The notes beneath the pieces are model-generated. The model ran no database searches. It saw only the letters and a list, made by a program, of their open reading frames with translations, and had not been told where the DNA came from. From the NCBI GenBank assembly GCA_027673765.1, contig JAQDWB010000011.1, positions 8,871-72,870 on the forward strand: a stretch of 64,000 nucleotides of DNA, read 5' to 3'. Below are positions 42,301 through 51,596 of this stretch, piece after piece. A program made the position numbers and the translations under genes. Numbering within the stretch: position 1 is the first letter of the stretch; each line of letters starts with the position of its first letter. This DNA is from Coriobacteriaceae bacterium AM113-163. Lineage in GTDB: Bacteria > Actinomycetota > Coriobacteriia > Coriobacteriales > Coriobacteriaceae.

Positions 42301-43155
42301 TTAGTTGGCGGGCTGGAAGAAGGCTACTGCTACGGCGCCGGGGCCAACGTGGGTTCCGATGGTGGCGCCGATGGTGTGAACGGGCAACTCGCCCTCGGTG
42401 TGGCCAGCCCACAGCGCCGCGCTGTCCTCGATATACTTCTTGAGCACCGCATCCGAAAGGCCCGTATAGCCGAGCGCCAGCGGCATGGAAAAGTCGATGC
42501 CGCCTGCCTTTTCGACCTTTTGGTTCAGCAGGTTGCGGCCGTTCTTGGAACCGCGCGCCTTGCCCAGCTGCACGATCAGACCGTCCTCGACAGCCACCAC
42601 GGGCTTTACGTTGAGCAGCGTACCCACGGCGCCCGCAGCAGCAGACAGTCGACCGCCGCGCACCAGATACTCCAGCGTCTCGAGCAGGCCGATAACCACC
42701 ACACGGTCGCGCACGGCCTCGACAGCCGCCGCGATCTGAGCTGCACTGCGGCCCTCGTCCACCAAGCGCAGCGCGTACTCGACCAGGACGCGCTCGCCCA
42801 GGGTGACGTTGTTGCTGTCTACCACGAACACGTCACCACCTGGCGCCTCGGCAAGTGCGGTACGGGCACTCTGGTTGGTGCCTGACAGCTTAGCGCCCAC
42901 GGTAATAATCACAGCCTCATCGCCGGCTTCACGAACCTTGGCAATCGCCTGCGAAAACGCGTACGGGTTGACCTGGCCGGTCTTGGGCAGCTCATCGCGC
43001 TCCACGAGCATCTCGTAAAAGCGCTGGTGATCGATATCGATGCCATCCATGTACACATCGGTGCCAAAGGTGACGGACAGCGGCAAAACGGCCAGTGCCG
43101 GGTGCTCGGCCGGCGACATATCGCTTGCGGAATCGGTAATAATGCGGACGGACAT
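42301..43155 (-). CDS. DegV-family fatty-acid-binding protein
   Basis: A 284-residue DegV protein. The N-terminus RIITDSASDMSP, the TGQVNPYAFSQAI segment, IITVGAKLSGTNQSA and the C-terminal THVGPGAVAVAF are the family hallmarks. DegV proteins bind a fatty acid; relatives (FakB) present it to a kinase for incorporation into phospholipid. No FakA-like kinase is in this window. The ATG at 43155 has AAAGGA upstream. Confidence 0.88.
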   Translation of the reverse strand: MSVRIITDSASDMSPAEHPALAVLPLSVTFGTDVYMDGIDIDHQRFYEMLVERDELPKTGQVNPYAFSQAIAKVREAGDEAVIITVGAKLSGTNQSARTALAEAPGGDVFVVDSNNVTLGERVLVEYALRLVDEGRSAAQIAAAVEAVRDRVVVIGLLETLEYLVRGGRLSAAAGAVGTLLNVKPVVAVEDGLIVQLGKARGSKNGRNLLNQKVEKAGGIDFSMPLALGYTGLSDAVLKKYIEDSAALWAGHTEGELPVHTIGATIGTHVGPGAVAVAFFQPAN

Positions 43156-43274
43156 AGTTGATCCTTTCTTGCGCGGGCCTCGCGCAGGGAATTTTGACAG
43201 CAATGCCCCGGCACGGCGAACGCGCTCAAACGGGACTCTGCAGTTGTTCATCGGAAACAAATGCCTCAGCGGCT

Positions 43275-43724
43275 CTACAGCTCGCGCAGGGTGTTGAGAA
43301 TCGTGCGCAGCGACGCATACATCTGCTCGCGCTGCTCCACACCCATAGCCTTACCGGTGGTATCGAGCACTTCGTGGATGATGCGGTCGGCCTCGCTCAT
43401 GCTCTCGCCGCCCAGAGCGGTCAGGCGCACCGGAGCACGATACTTAACGGCGGCATCGCCCGAATCATCGACCTCGACGTAGCCGCCCTCCTCCAGATGC
43501 GCCAGCGTGCGCGAGACGGCAGCACGGGTCACGCCTGCCATGCGAGCCAGATCAGCGCCAGTCAGGCCGTCCTTACTGCGCTCAAGATAGTAAAGGCACA
43601 TAACGTCGGAGCCCTTGAGGCCCAGCCTTGCGCCCTCAGATGTCTTAATGCGCTGGATCTCCTTGTAGAGCCCGCTGATCAGTCCGACAAAGTCCTCGAA
43701 ACGTGTCTCGTCGTTCTGCTGCAT
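43275..43724 (-). CDS. MarR-family transcription regulator
   Basis: A 149-residue winged-helix regulator. LKGSDVMCLYYLERSKDGLT, GADLARMAGVTRAAVSRTLA (recognition helix) and LEEGGYVEVDD (wing) follow the MarR order. Its ligand and targets are unknown; it may control the degV-family gene 119 bases downstream on the same strand. The ATG at 43724 is a compromise: a second in-frame ATG at 43769 is possible, and neither has a strong ribosome binding site. Confidence 0.82.
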   Translation of the reverse strand: MQQNDETRFEDFVGLISGLYKEIQRIKTSEGARLGLKGSDVMCLYYLERSKDGLTGADLARMAGVTRAAVSRTLAHLEEGGYVEVDDSGDAAVKYRAPVRLTALGGESMSEADRIIHEVLDTTGKAMGVEQREQMYASLRTILNTLREL

Positions 43725-43827
43725 GGGAGACAACCGCCTTTCGCTTGCATAATGCTTACGGGTAAACATCTTAGCCGTATCCAGCGACCGCCGGCCCTGC
43801 GTGTCTCATTTGTTGACCCATCAACAT

Positions 43828-43867
43828 AAAAATCACCACAAAGGACAGGCGCCTTTGTGGTGATTTT
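43828..43867 (+). repeat. Dispersed hairpin repeat A, copy 5
   Basis: AATCACCACAAAGG, short loop ACAGGCG, CCTTTGTGGTGATT. The C-to-T change in one arm is matched by G-to-A in the other, a compensatory pair that shows the stem is maintained. It lies after the B3/B4 gene. Confidence 0.85.
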
Positions 43868-43892
43868 GGGCATCAATAGGTTCTAGGCGCCG

Positions 43893-44612
43893 CTACAGCT
43901 CCACACAGGGATTGTCGCGGGTCACAAGCGTCTTAACGACAACCGTCGCTCCCAGATAGCGCTCGAGCAAATCGGCAAGACGGTCGATGGCGGCCTGGCA
44001 GTCCTCCATTCGCTCGGGCTCCACGCACTCAATCGCCAGGAACGCGTCGGCCGAATCGTCGGACAGGGCCGTTCGAACGCCGTCGCGCCAGTTCCAGCAG
44101 CGGCACACGGCGCCCGCATCATCGATGTAGGCGAGCTCGCCGGGCAGCGTCGGGTCACCTGTCTCCTCGCCAAGCGGCAAGAACGCGTCCCCGCCACCAG
44201 TGACCGCCAGGCGCAAATCGCCCTCGATAGCGCGCAGATCCTCGCCTCCCACGGGCAGCGCGTAGGTCAGCGACACCGTGTTGTAAATATCCACCGCGGG
44301 CGTAATGTGGCCCACCGGCTTGCCTTTGAGCACGCGTTTGAGCAAGTTCTCGATCGAGCAGCGCGCGCCTTTCTTGGTCTTGAACAGACGATAGGCCTCG
44401 CGCCATGCCTTGACCGGTGCGTTCTCGCTGATAGTGTCGCTGGTCAGATGACGCTCCGCATCGATATTGGCGCGGTCGAGCAACGCCGCAATCGCATCCA
44501 CGTCCTCTTGAGGAATCTGAGCCGTGGGCTTCATGCCCTCCACGACCACAACACCGACCGCTGCCTGCGGAAACAGCTCCCAGAATGAATCCTCGGCAAT
44601 AAAGCTCTTCAT
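43893..44612 (-). CDS. B3/B4 tRNA-binding domain protein (PheT-like)
   Basis: A 239-residue stand-alone B3/B4 domain, as found in the beta subunit of phenylalanyl-tRNA synthetase. Key blocks are APVKAWREAYRLFKTKK, SIENLLKRVLKGKPVGHI, VDIYNTVSLTYALPVGGEDL and LPGELAYIDDAGAVCRCWNW. In the synthetase this domain edits mischarged tRNA; the role of free-standing forms is not settled. The ATG at 44612 has GGGAGAG upstream. Single gene. Confidence 0.85.
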   Translation of the reverse strand: MKSFIAEDSFWELFPQAAVGVVVVEGMKPTAQIPQEDVDAIAALLDRANIDAERHLTSDTISENAPVKAWREAYRLFKTKKGARCSIENLLKRVLKGKPVGHITPAVDIYNTVSLTYALPVGGEDLRAIEGDLRLAVTGGGDAFLPLGEETGDPTLPGELAYIDDAGAVCRCWNWRDGVRTALSDDSADAFLAIECVEPERMEDCQAAIDRLADLLERYLGATVVVKTLVTRDNPCVEL

Positions 44613-44783
44613 ACGCTCTCCCTTCATTGTGCGCGCCCGAGTGAGGGCGCCTAAACAAAAAGCGCCCTTACAACGGCCACCTTCAAAGTCCTACGGTGCC
44701 GCCACAAGAGCGCTTACGCTGTCCCCATCCGGAGAAGGGGACGATATGTCAGGTGTATTGTAACCCGAGTCATCCACGTGAGC
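44613..44783. other. Intergenic region with a GC hairpin
   Basis: AGGGCGC and GCGCCCT (about 44644-44668) form a hairpin with an A-rich loop. The rest, including a GTCCCC...GGGGAC pair near 44722-44741, holds no gene. Confidence 0.45.
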
Positions 44784-44824
44784 AAAACCACCACAAAGGG
44801 GACAGGCACCTTTGTGGTGGTTTT
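44784..44824 (+). repeat. Dispersed hairpin repeat A, copy 6
   Basis: AACCACCACAAAGG, loop GGACAGGCA, CCTTTGTGGTGGTT, identical to copies 1 and 3. It lies just after the pckA stop. Confidence 0.85.
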
Positions 44825-44839
44825 GGGTCTGAGGCGACG

Positions 44840-46510
44840 CTAGTGACGGAGTCCCAGCAGGCCACGGCCACGATGACGGGCGTCGGCGTGTACTTGAACG
44901 TGCGGGCCGGCGGCTTTGACGGACTCGGGCAGGTGCGAGTACTTCTTCTCGAAATTCTCCTCGAACATCACCGCCAGGTTGTGCGCGGCCTCGTCGTAGC
45001 GCGCGGTGCTCTGCCAGTACTGGCGCGGCACCAGGATGCCGTCGGGCACGCCGTGGCACGTGGTGGGAATGTCGACGTTAAAGATATCGTCATGCACGAA
45101 TTCGCTGTCCTCGATGGTACCGTCGAGGGCGCGGGCCACCAGGGCGCGCGTGTAGGCAAGCTCGATGCGATGGCCCACGCCGTAGCCGCCGCCAATCCAG
45201 CCGGTGTTGACCAGGTACACACGCGTGCGGCCGTCGGCGATGCGCTCACCGAGCATCTTGGCATAGACCATGGGGTCGAGCGGCATAAACGGCTCGCCAA
45301 ACAGCGAAGAGAACGTGGGCGTGGGCTCGGTGACGCCGACCTCGGTGCCGGGGATCTTGGCCGTAAAGCCCGTCACGAAGTGGTACATGGCGGCATCGGC
45401 CGTCAGGCGTGAGATGGGCGGCAACACGCCAAAGGCGTCGCAGGTCAGGAACAGCACGACGCTTGGAGTGGTGCCCATGCCCTTGGTCCACGCGTTGGGA
45501 ATGTGCTCCACAGGGTATGCCACGCGCGTGTTGTGCGTGATCGAGATGTCGTCGTAGTTGGGCTTGCGGTTCTCGTCGAGCACCACGTTTTCGCAGATCG
45601 CGCCAAAGCGGACAGCGTTGAAGATCTCGGGCTCGTGGAAGGCGTCCAGGCCCTCGCATTTGGCGTAGCAGCCACCCTCGATGTTAAAGATGCCCATGTC
45701 AGACCAGCCGTGCTCGTCGTCGCCGATCAGCAGGCGCGTGGGATTGGCCGAAAGCGTGGTCTTGCCGGTGCCGGACAGGCCAAAGAACACGGCGGTCTCG
45801 TGCGTGACGGGATCCATACTGGCCGAGCAGTGCATGGGCAGCACGTCGTCCTCGACGGGCAGCAGGTAATTCATGACGCTGAAAATGGACTTTTTGATCT
45901 CGCCGGAATAGCCGGTGCCGGCGACCAGAATCACGCGCTCCTGGAAGTTAATGACCACGGCGGCGCTGGAGTTGAGGCCCTTGATGGCGGGATCGCACTG
46001 GTAGCCCGGCGCGGCGAGCACACAGAAGTCGGGCTCGCCGGTGCGCGCGATTTCGCGGGCGAGCGGGCGGGCGAGCATCTGCTTAATAAAGAGTGCCTGG
46101 CTGGCACGCTCGCAGGCAACGAGCAGGCGACGCGTGTGGTTGCGGTCGGCGCCCGCCATGCCGCGGGTGACGAACACGTCGCGCTCGTTGAGATAGTCGA
46201 CGATGCCGGCCTTGATGGCCTCATAGCTCTCGACGGACAGCGGGCGGTTGACGGCGCCCCAGGCAATTTTGTCGTGGACATCGGGGGTGTCGACGATAAA
46301 GCGGTCATTGGGGGAACGGCCGGTACGCTCCCCCGTCTCGATCACCAGCGCGCCGTTGGATGCCATGCGGCCTTCTTCGCGGCGGATAGCGTGCTCGACG
46401 AGCTCCGCGGCGGGTAGATCGACCAGCAGACGGGGCTGATTCTCGGCGGGATCTTCGACCAGCGTAATACCAAAGTTGGACAAAACATCTGCAGGGGTAA
46501 CACCAGGCAT
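44840..46510 (-). CDS. pckA: Phosphoenolpyruvate carboxykinase (ATP)
   Basis: Interconverts oxaloacetate and PEP with ATP/ADP; in fermenting anaerobes it often works toward oxaloacetate, feeding succinate formation. It has 556 residues. The kinase P-loop is GLSGTGKTTLS near residue 240, preceded by YSGEIKKSIFSVMNYLLP and followed by GDDEHGWSDMGIFNIEGGCY, the metal-binding block. The ATG at 46510 has AAAGGAGG upstream. A dispersed hairpin repeat follows the stop. Confidence 0.97.
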   Translation of the reverse strand: MPGVTPADVLSNFGITLVEDPAENQPRLLVDLPAAELVEHAIRREEGRMASNGALVIETGERTGRSPNDRFIVDTPDVHDKIAWGAVNRPLSVESYEAIKAGIVDYLNERDVFVTRGMAGADRNHTRRLLVACERASQALFIKQMLARPLAREIARTGEPDFCVLAAPGYQCDPAIKGLNSSAAVVINFQERVILVAGTGYSGEIKKSIFSVMNYLLPVEDDVLPMHCSASMDPVTHETAVFFGLSGTGKTTLSANPTRLLIGDDEHGWSDMGIFNIEGGCYAKCEGLDAFHEPEIFNAVRFGAICENVVLDENRKPNYDDISITHNTRVAYPVEHIPNAWTKGMGTTPSVVLFLTCDAFGVLPPISRLTADAAMYHFVTGFTAKIPGTEVGVTEPTPTFSSLFGEPFMPLDPMVYAKMLGERIADGRTRVYLVNTGWIGGGYGVGHRIELAYTRALVARALDGTIEDSEFVHDDIFNVDIPTTCHGVPDGILVPRQYWQSTARYDEAAHNLAVMFEENFEKKYSHLPESVKAAGPHVQVHADARHRGRGLLGLRH

Positions 46511-46652
46511 GGGGCCTCCTTTAAAAACGCGACACGTGGACGCGACGCGCACTTTACTCACGTAAAGCTCGTTGTACCCGATATGCAAAAACGTTTTTGC
46601 GGCAACGGCGAAGCGCCCGCCCAACGGTCAAAAATCGCAGGCAAGCGGCCTA

Positions 46653-46700
46653 GTCATTGGGGACGTTTTTAACGACTAGTCGTTGGGGACACTCTTGAAC
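46653..46700. repeat. GGGGACGTT-type intergenic repeat
   Basis: CATTGGGGACGTTTTTAACG, ACTAGTC, GGGGACACTCTT; a diverged copy is at 27286-27335. It adjoins the 22-bp cruciform. Confidence 0.6.
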
Positions 46701-46728
46701 AGGCAACAACCAAGAAGTGTCCCCAGAT

Positions 46729-46788
46729 GCCGGCACTCGGGGACGTTCCTAAAGTGCCGGCACATAAGGAACGTCCCCGAGTGCCGGC
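46729..46788. repeat. 22-bp perfect inverted repeat (cruciform) upstream of the flippase gene
   Basis: Arms 46729-46750 and 46767-46788 are perfect reverse complements over 22 bases (core CACTCGGGGACGTTCC). The 16-base loop itself contains the palindrome GTGCCGGCAC. No T-run follows, so it is not a typical terminator. Confidence 0.85.
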
Positions 46789-46888
46789 TACTGAATGGCG
46801 CCGCCGAAATTATCGAACAACCTGTTCAAAAACACGAACGAACACCGTCGCGTCTATACTAGAGCGCAGCAATAGAAAGGACCCCGCT

Positions 46889-48472
46889 TTGAGCATCACG
46901 CCCCTCGATAGCATTCGCCGCGCCATCGCCCGCCGCAATGGCGTCGCCGACCCCGCCGTAGCGGGCAGCGGCACCGCAAGGGCCCAGGGCGGACGCATCG
47001 AGAACGGCCTGTTCCCCGCCTCCCACACGGCCGAAGAGCTCGCGCGCATCCAGGAGCTGAGCCAGCGCAACGCCGGCGGCCCCGACAGCAGCCAGGCCAC
47101 GCGCCGTCGCCGGCGCGAACGCGATCGGGAGCCCGGCCCCGTCCGCCGCATGGTCAACGCTTGGTGGAACCGTCTGCTCGGCGCCGTCTACGGCGGCGGC
47201 TTCTCCATGCAGGAAGCGGAATACGAGGAGCACGCCACCAGTCGCGACTATCTTTGGAACACCCTCGGCACCGCCGTGTGGGGCTTGGCATTTCCGCTGC
47301 TCACCATCGTGTCTACGCAGCTAGTGGGCGCCGAAGAAGCAGGCAAATTCTCCATCGCCTTTGTCACCGGCACGCTCATCATGATCGCGTGCAACTACGG
47401 CGTGCGCAATTTCCAGGTCTCGGACATCGACGAAAAGACGTCCTTTGCCTCCTACCAGCTCAACCGCTGGCTTTGTGGAGCGCTCGCCCTAGGCTGCGGC
47501 CTCATGTACAGCAGCGCCCGCGGCTATGACGCGCAGATGGCGACGATTGGCCTGGGCGTCTACCTGTATAAGGTCATCGACGGCGTCGCCGACGTGTACG
47601 AAGGCCGCCTGCAGCAGGCCGACAAACTCTACTTGGCTGGAATGAGCCAAACGCTACGCTCCGTCGGCGTCATCGCGGTCTTCAGCGTGGCGCTGTTCCT
47701 CACGCGCAGCATGCCCATCGCGGCCATGGCCATGGGCATCGCCGCGATCGCCTCGCTCGTGCTGGTCACCGCGCCGCTCGCCCTGCTCGAGACCGAAAAA
47801 TCGCGCCGCGTGAGCCTTCGCGAGGTCGGCCACCTGTTTGCCCAGTGCGCTCCACTCTTTGGTGCACTGTTCTTGTTCAACCTTATCGAGAGCATGCCCA
47901 AGTTTGTGATGGAAGGCACGCTGGCATACAAATATCAGCTGTACTTTAATGCCCTGTTCTTTCCGGCGCAGGCTATTTTGCTGAGCATTGGATTTATCTA
48001 TAAACCGCAGCTCCTGCGCTTGTCGAGCATTTGGGCTAATCCTCGCAAGCGTCGTCGCTTTGACCTGATTATTGTTGCCGTTATGGCGCTGATCGTGGTC
48101 ATCACCGGCATGTGCGCCGCGTTTATGGCAGGTCCCGGTATTTCCCTCATGAGCTTTATGTACGGCCTCAGCTTTGAACGCTACCGTACGCTGGCGCTGC
48201 TGATGGTCGTCGCCGGCGGCGTCACCGCGGCCATCGACTTTATCTACGCCATCATCACGGTGCTGCGCCACGCTGGAGACGTCACCAAGATCTACCTGAT
48301 CTGCTTCGCCGTAAGCGTGGTGCTGCCGGTGATCCTGATTAAGCTGCTGGGTCTGATGGGCGCCGTGGTGAGCTACCTAGCCATCATGGCCCTACTCCTG
48401 GTGCTGCTGATAATCGAGTACGCCCACATCCGCCAACGCATCGAACGCGACCGCAACCCATACGGCGCCTAA
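46889..48472 (+). CDS. Polysaccharide flippase-like membrane protein (TTG start)
   Basis: A 527-residue MATE/PST-type transporter with about 12-14 transmembrane segments, probably moving lipid-linked oligosaccharides across the membrane. A charged cytoplasmic N-terminus of about 110 residues (Arg-rich at 75-85) comes first; the first segments are LGTAVWGLAFPLLTIVSTQL and GKFSIAFVTGTLIMIACNYG. The start is TTG at 46889, after AAAGGA. The open frame extends left into the cruciform and is not coding there. It is far from the glycosyltransferases at the window start, but a link to surface glycan export is likely. Confidence 0.78.
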   Translation: MSITPLDSIRRAIARRNGVADPAVAGSGTARAQGGRIENGLFPASHTAEELARIQELSQRNAGGPDSSQATRRRRRERDREPGPVRRMVNAWWNRLLGAVYGGGFSMQEAEYEEHATSRDYLWNTLGTAVWGLAFPLLTIVSTQLVGAEEAGKFSIAFVTGTLIMIACNYGVRNFQVSDIDEKTSFASYQLNRWLCGALALGCGLMYSSARGYDAQMATIGLGVYLYKVIDGVADVYEGRLQQADKLYLAGMSQTLRSVGVIAVFSVALFLTRSMPIAAMAMGIAAIASLVLVTAPLALLETEKSRRVSLREVGHLFAQCAPLFGALFLFNLIESMPKFVMEGTLAYKYQLYFNALFFPAQAILLSIGFIYKPQLLRLSSIWANPRKRRRFDLIIVAVMALIVVITGMCAAFMAGPGISLMSFMYGLSFERYRTLALLMVVAGGVTAAIDFIYAIITVLRHAGDVTKIYLICFAVSVVLPVILIKLLGLMGAVVSYLAIMALLLVLLIIEYAHIRQRIERDRNPYGA

Positions 48473-48504
48473 TTAGCTGCCCCGGTCATCGGAATTTGCG
48501 ATGG

Positions 48505-48750
48505 AATCGCCCCGGCTGGGGTCTCGTTGAAGACAATATGCATCACGCAAAACTAAGTGAGTAGACTTTTACCGAATCCCCGACCACACCGACAAACCAC
48601 AAGTCTGTGACCTGCGGTTTTATTGAGGCAAATATGTTGGGTGCTCGGCATTTCCAAAAAAGTCTACTCACTTAGCCAGCGGGCAGCCAAAAAAGAACCG
48701 TCGCGACGTCGTTTGACTCCGTTGCGACGGTTTTTCGAGCATTTTCGCGC
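48505..48750. repeat. Long intergenic repeat B, copy 1, with internal MITE-like element
   Basis: A 245-base sequence repeated at 51597-51842. It starts AATCGCCCCG..GGGGTCTCGTTGA. Its core (48553-48675) has perfect 18-bp ends CTAAGTGAGTAGACTTTT / AAAAGTCTACTCACTTAG. A second hairpin follows (ACCGTCGC...GCGACGGT). No coding sequence. Confidence 0.8.
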
Positions 48751-48859
48751 TGCCGAGGACGCAGACGCTCCTCATTTCTAGCGCTTACCAAGCAAGAAGG
48801 CGCCACTCTCCGAAAGTAGTCAAAAAAGCCCCGTCCCAAATTAGCTACCCTTTGCGCCG
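48751..48859. other. Short gap between repeat B and the phosphatase stop
   Basis: Holds CGTCCCAAATTAGCTACCC (48832-48850), the reverse of the word at 17446-17464. Nothing else is recognised. Confidence 0.5.
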
Positions 48860-49699
48860 TTATTCCCCGGGGCGAATATTCGCGTAGAACTCGGCCCCAT
48901 CGTCCAGGCGCAGAATCCCGACGCGGCCGAACTCCGACCCAGTGGCGGCAGCGCAGTCGATGTCGATGCGATCGGGCACACCGGCAGTGTCCTCGCCGCC
49001 CAAGCGCACGATCTGCCCGCGTCCCGATTCCTCATCGAGACCCGCCAGACCACCGACCTCGCAATAGCGCCCAAGCGATACCGTGGGCGTGTGGCCGCTC
49101 ACCACGACCGGGCCCTTGCCCTCGGCAGAAAGCAGCCCGGTCGGCACATCCCAATAGCCGTGACGAATCCATAGCAGGTCATCGGACGACTGCACTGCGA
49201 GCATCTGCTGCAGCAGCTCGCGATCGGCACTCACCGCACCGACGCCATCGGCACAATCGACGCCATGCTCAAGCAAAAACGCCCGGGCCGCCTCAGTCTC
49301 AATACCGGCATGTACCAGCAGATACGGGCGCTCCTCGGTCTCGGCCACCGCATAGAGCGGCAGCGCGGCCATCCATCGCACGAGCTCCTCGTATGCCTCA
49401 AATTCCATGTCGTTGAGCTGCTCGCGCGTCGTCCAGCCACCGTTGATATCCCAGGTCTCGGCATCGAGCGGATCCTGGCCAATGATGGCATCGAGCATGA
49501 TCTGCTCGTGATTACCCTTGAGCACGCGGGCGTTGGGCAGCGAGCGCACGAGCTTAATAACGCCGACCGGATCGGGCCCGCGATCGATCATGTCGCCCAA
49601 CACGTACAGCGTGTCGTCGGACGTCAACAAGATTTTAGACAGGGCCTCGTCAAGCGCACGCACGTGCCCGTGAGCATCAGATGTCACATAGATCGCCAT
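48860..49699 (-). CDS. Metallophosphoesterase, serine/threonine phosphatase-like
   Basis: A 279-residue calcineurin-type phosphoesterase. Metal ligands appear in order: YVTSDAHGHV (D-x-H), VLGDMIDRGPD (GDxxDRG), LKGNHEQIM (GNHE), HAGIE and VVSGHTPT. The pattern fits PrpA-type protein phosphatases and diadenosine tetraphosphatases; which substrate is used cannot be told. The ATG at 49699 has GGAGAGG upstream. With the antiporter it lies between the two copies of repeat B. Confidence 0.85.
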   Translation of the reverse strand: MAIYVTSDAHGHVRALDEALSKILLTSDDTLYVLGDMIDRGPDPVGVIKLVRSLPNARVLKGNHEQIMLDAIIGQDPLDAETWDINGGWTTREQLNDMEFEAYEELVRWMAALPLYAVAETEERPYLLVHAGIETEAARAFLLEHGVDCADGVGAVSADRELLQQMLAVQSSDDLLWIRHGYWDVPTGLLSAEGKGPVVVSGHTPTVSLGRYCEVGGLAGLDEESGRGQIVRLGGEDTAGVPDRIDIDCAAATGSEFGRVGILRLDDGAEFYANIRPGE

Positions 49700-49952
49700 G
49701 GTACGCCTCTCCTTGCATTGCGGCCGAAGCCCGGTGCCGCAACTAAAACTTCAAGTTGAACTTAAACGTTACCCATTGTACTCCGTTGCAATAAAGCTGG
49801 AAAGGGTTTCCGAGCAGAGGCAAAGACGGAAGCCGTCTATGACGATATCGCGCACGCCCGCAATCCAACCCCATAAACCCACCGCCTTTGGGTACAAATA
49901 ACCGCAGACAACTGACCGTGCCACGCCAACCACCCAGGAGCGGACACCATCC

Positions 49953-51554
49953 ATGAACCAGATACTTCTCTTTATCGGCCTCGTCATTATTCTGTGCCTG
50001 ACCATCAAACCCGTCGGCAAAAAGCTCCCCTTCCCCACCCTGCTCATCTTTATCGCGCTCGGCATGCTGCTGGGTGTCAACGGCCCGGCGCACATCGACT
50101 TTAGCGACTATGCGCTCACCGAAACCGTCTGCAGCACGGCGCTGCTGTTCATCATGTTCTACGGCGGCTTTAACACCAACATCGACCGTGCCAAACCTGT
50201 CGCCGCGCCTGCGGTGCTGCTGAGCACGCTCGGCGTCGTCATCACTGCCGGCATCACCGGCGTGTTCGCCCACTTTGTGCTGGGCTTCGACTGGATCGGC
50301 GGCCTGCTGCTGGGATCGGTCGTGGCATCCACCGACGCGGCCAGCGTCTTTAGCGTGCTGCGCGAGCACAACCTGTCGCTAAAGGGCGGCACCGACTCGC
50401 TGCTCGAGGTCGAATCGGGCTCTAACGACCCCGTCGCCTACATGCTCACCGCGGTGCTCGCGACCCTTGCGGCGGGCGGCAATATCGACATTCCCGTGCT
50501 GCTGGCCAAGCAGATCATCCTGGGCGTGGGGCTGGGCCTTGCCATCGGCTGGACATCCAGCCGTCTGATTGAGCGCGCACACGCAACGGTCGAGGGGGCG
50601 CAGACTATCTTTTTGTTCGCCGTGGCGATCGTCGCCTACGCACTGCCGAGCTATCTGGGTGGCAACGGCTTTTTGGCCGTATACCTGGCCGGCATCGTGC
50701 TAGGCGCGAGCGATATCACCGACAAGGTCGAGATGGCCCACTTCTTTGACACCCTCACCGAAATGGCCGAGATGACTATCTTCTTCTTGCTTGGTCTGCT
50801 CGTGACACCCGCTCGCCTGCCGCAGATGCTGCTACCGGGCCTGGCGTTCATGGCGTTTATGCTCTTTGTGAGCCGCCCCATCGCCGTCGGCCTGCTGTTG
50901 GCGCCGTTTAGGACCAACCCTCGCCAGGTCGCACTCGTAAGCTGGGCGGGTCTGCGCGGCGCGGCTTCGGTCGTATTTAGCCTCTTTGCCGTAGTGGCCG
51001 GTGTTCCCGGTGGACATGACCTATTTGACCTGGTCTTTGTAATTGCCGTGTCGAGCATTGTGGTGCAGGGCTCGCTGCTGCCGGCGGTGGCGAAAAAGCT
51101 CGACATGATCGACGCAGAAGGCGACGTGCGCCGCACGTTTAACGACTACCGCGACGAAGACGGCATGTCGTTTGTTAAGCTCAAGGTGGGAGCGGGACAT
51201 CCGTTTGCCGGGCGCTCGCTTGCCGATATTGGCAGCGCTACGAACATGCTCGTCATCCTGGTGCTGCGCGATGGCGCGCACCCGGTGCTGCCCAACGGGG
51301 ATACCGTGATCGAAGAAGGCGACCTTCTGGTTATGGCCGCACCGACGTTTGAGGAGCGTGCCGAGGTTACGCTGCGCGAGGTCACCGTGACTCCCCACGG
51401 TCGCTTGGCTGGACAGCGTCTGCGCGACGTGCCACAGGGCAAGCACCCCTTTATCGTCGTGATGCTCAAGCGCGACGGCCAAACGATCATCCCCGACGGC
51501 AACACCCTTATATACGCCGGCGACGAAGCCGTCATCGCCACGCTGGCGTCGTAG
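49953..51554 (+). CDS. Cation/proton antiporter, NhaP2-like (CPA1) with two RCK-C domains
   Basis: A 533-residue inner-membrane antiporter exchanging K+ or Na+ for protons. About 12 transmembrane segments fill residues 1-385; LLGSVVASTDAASVFSVL and the ESGSNDPVAYMLT block carry the transport-site acids. Two regulatory TrkA-C (RCK-C) domains follow at about 400-465 and 468-533, against one in many NhaP2 proteins. The ATG at 49953 has AGGAG 12 bases upstream, a long spacing. Confidence 0.88.
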   Translation: MNQILLFIGLVIILCLTIKPVGKKLPFPTLLIFIALGMLLGVNGPAHIDFSDYALTETVCSTALLFIMFYGGFNTNIDRAKPVAAPAVLLSTLGVVITAGITGVFAHFVLGFDWIGGLLLGSVVASTDAASVFSVLREHNLSLKGGTDSLLEVESGSNDPVAYMLTAVLATLAAGGNIDIPVLLAKQIILGVGLGLAIGWTSSRLIERAHATVEGAQTIFLFAVAIVAYALPSYLGGNGFLAVYLAGIVLGASDITDKVEMAHFFDTLTEMAEMTIFFLLGLLVTPARLPQMLLPGLAFMAFMLFVSRPIAVGLLLAPFRTNPRQVALVSWAGLRGAASVVFSLFAVVAGVPGGHDLFDLVFVIAVSSIVVQGSLLPAVAKKLDMIDAEGDVRRTFNDYRDEDGMSFVKLKVGAGHPFAGRSLADIGSATNMLVILVLRDGAHPVLPNGDTVIEEGDLLVMAAPTFEERAEVTLREVTVTPHGRLAGQRLRDVPQGKHPFIVVMLKRDGQTIIPDGNTLIYAGDEAVIATLAS

Positions 51555-51596
51555 CGGGCAGGGACAGCCGTCCCGAATTGGCTACATTTGAGCATC

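Noticed and set aside
30332-44824. Repeat A hairpins as ordinary unrelated terminators
   Set aside because: Loop and arms are nearly identical at six sites and one copy is reversed, which independent terminators would not show.
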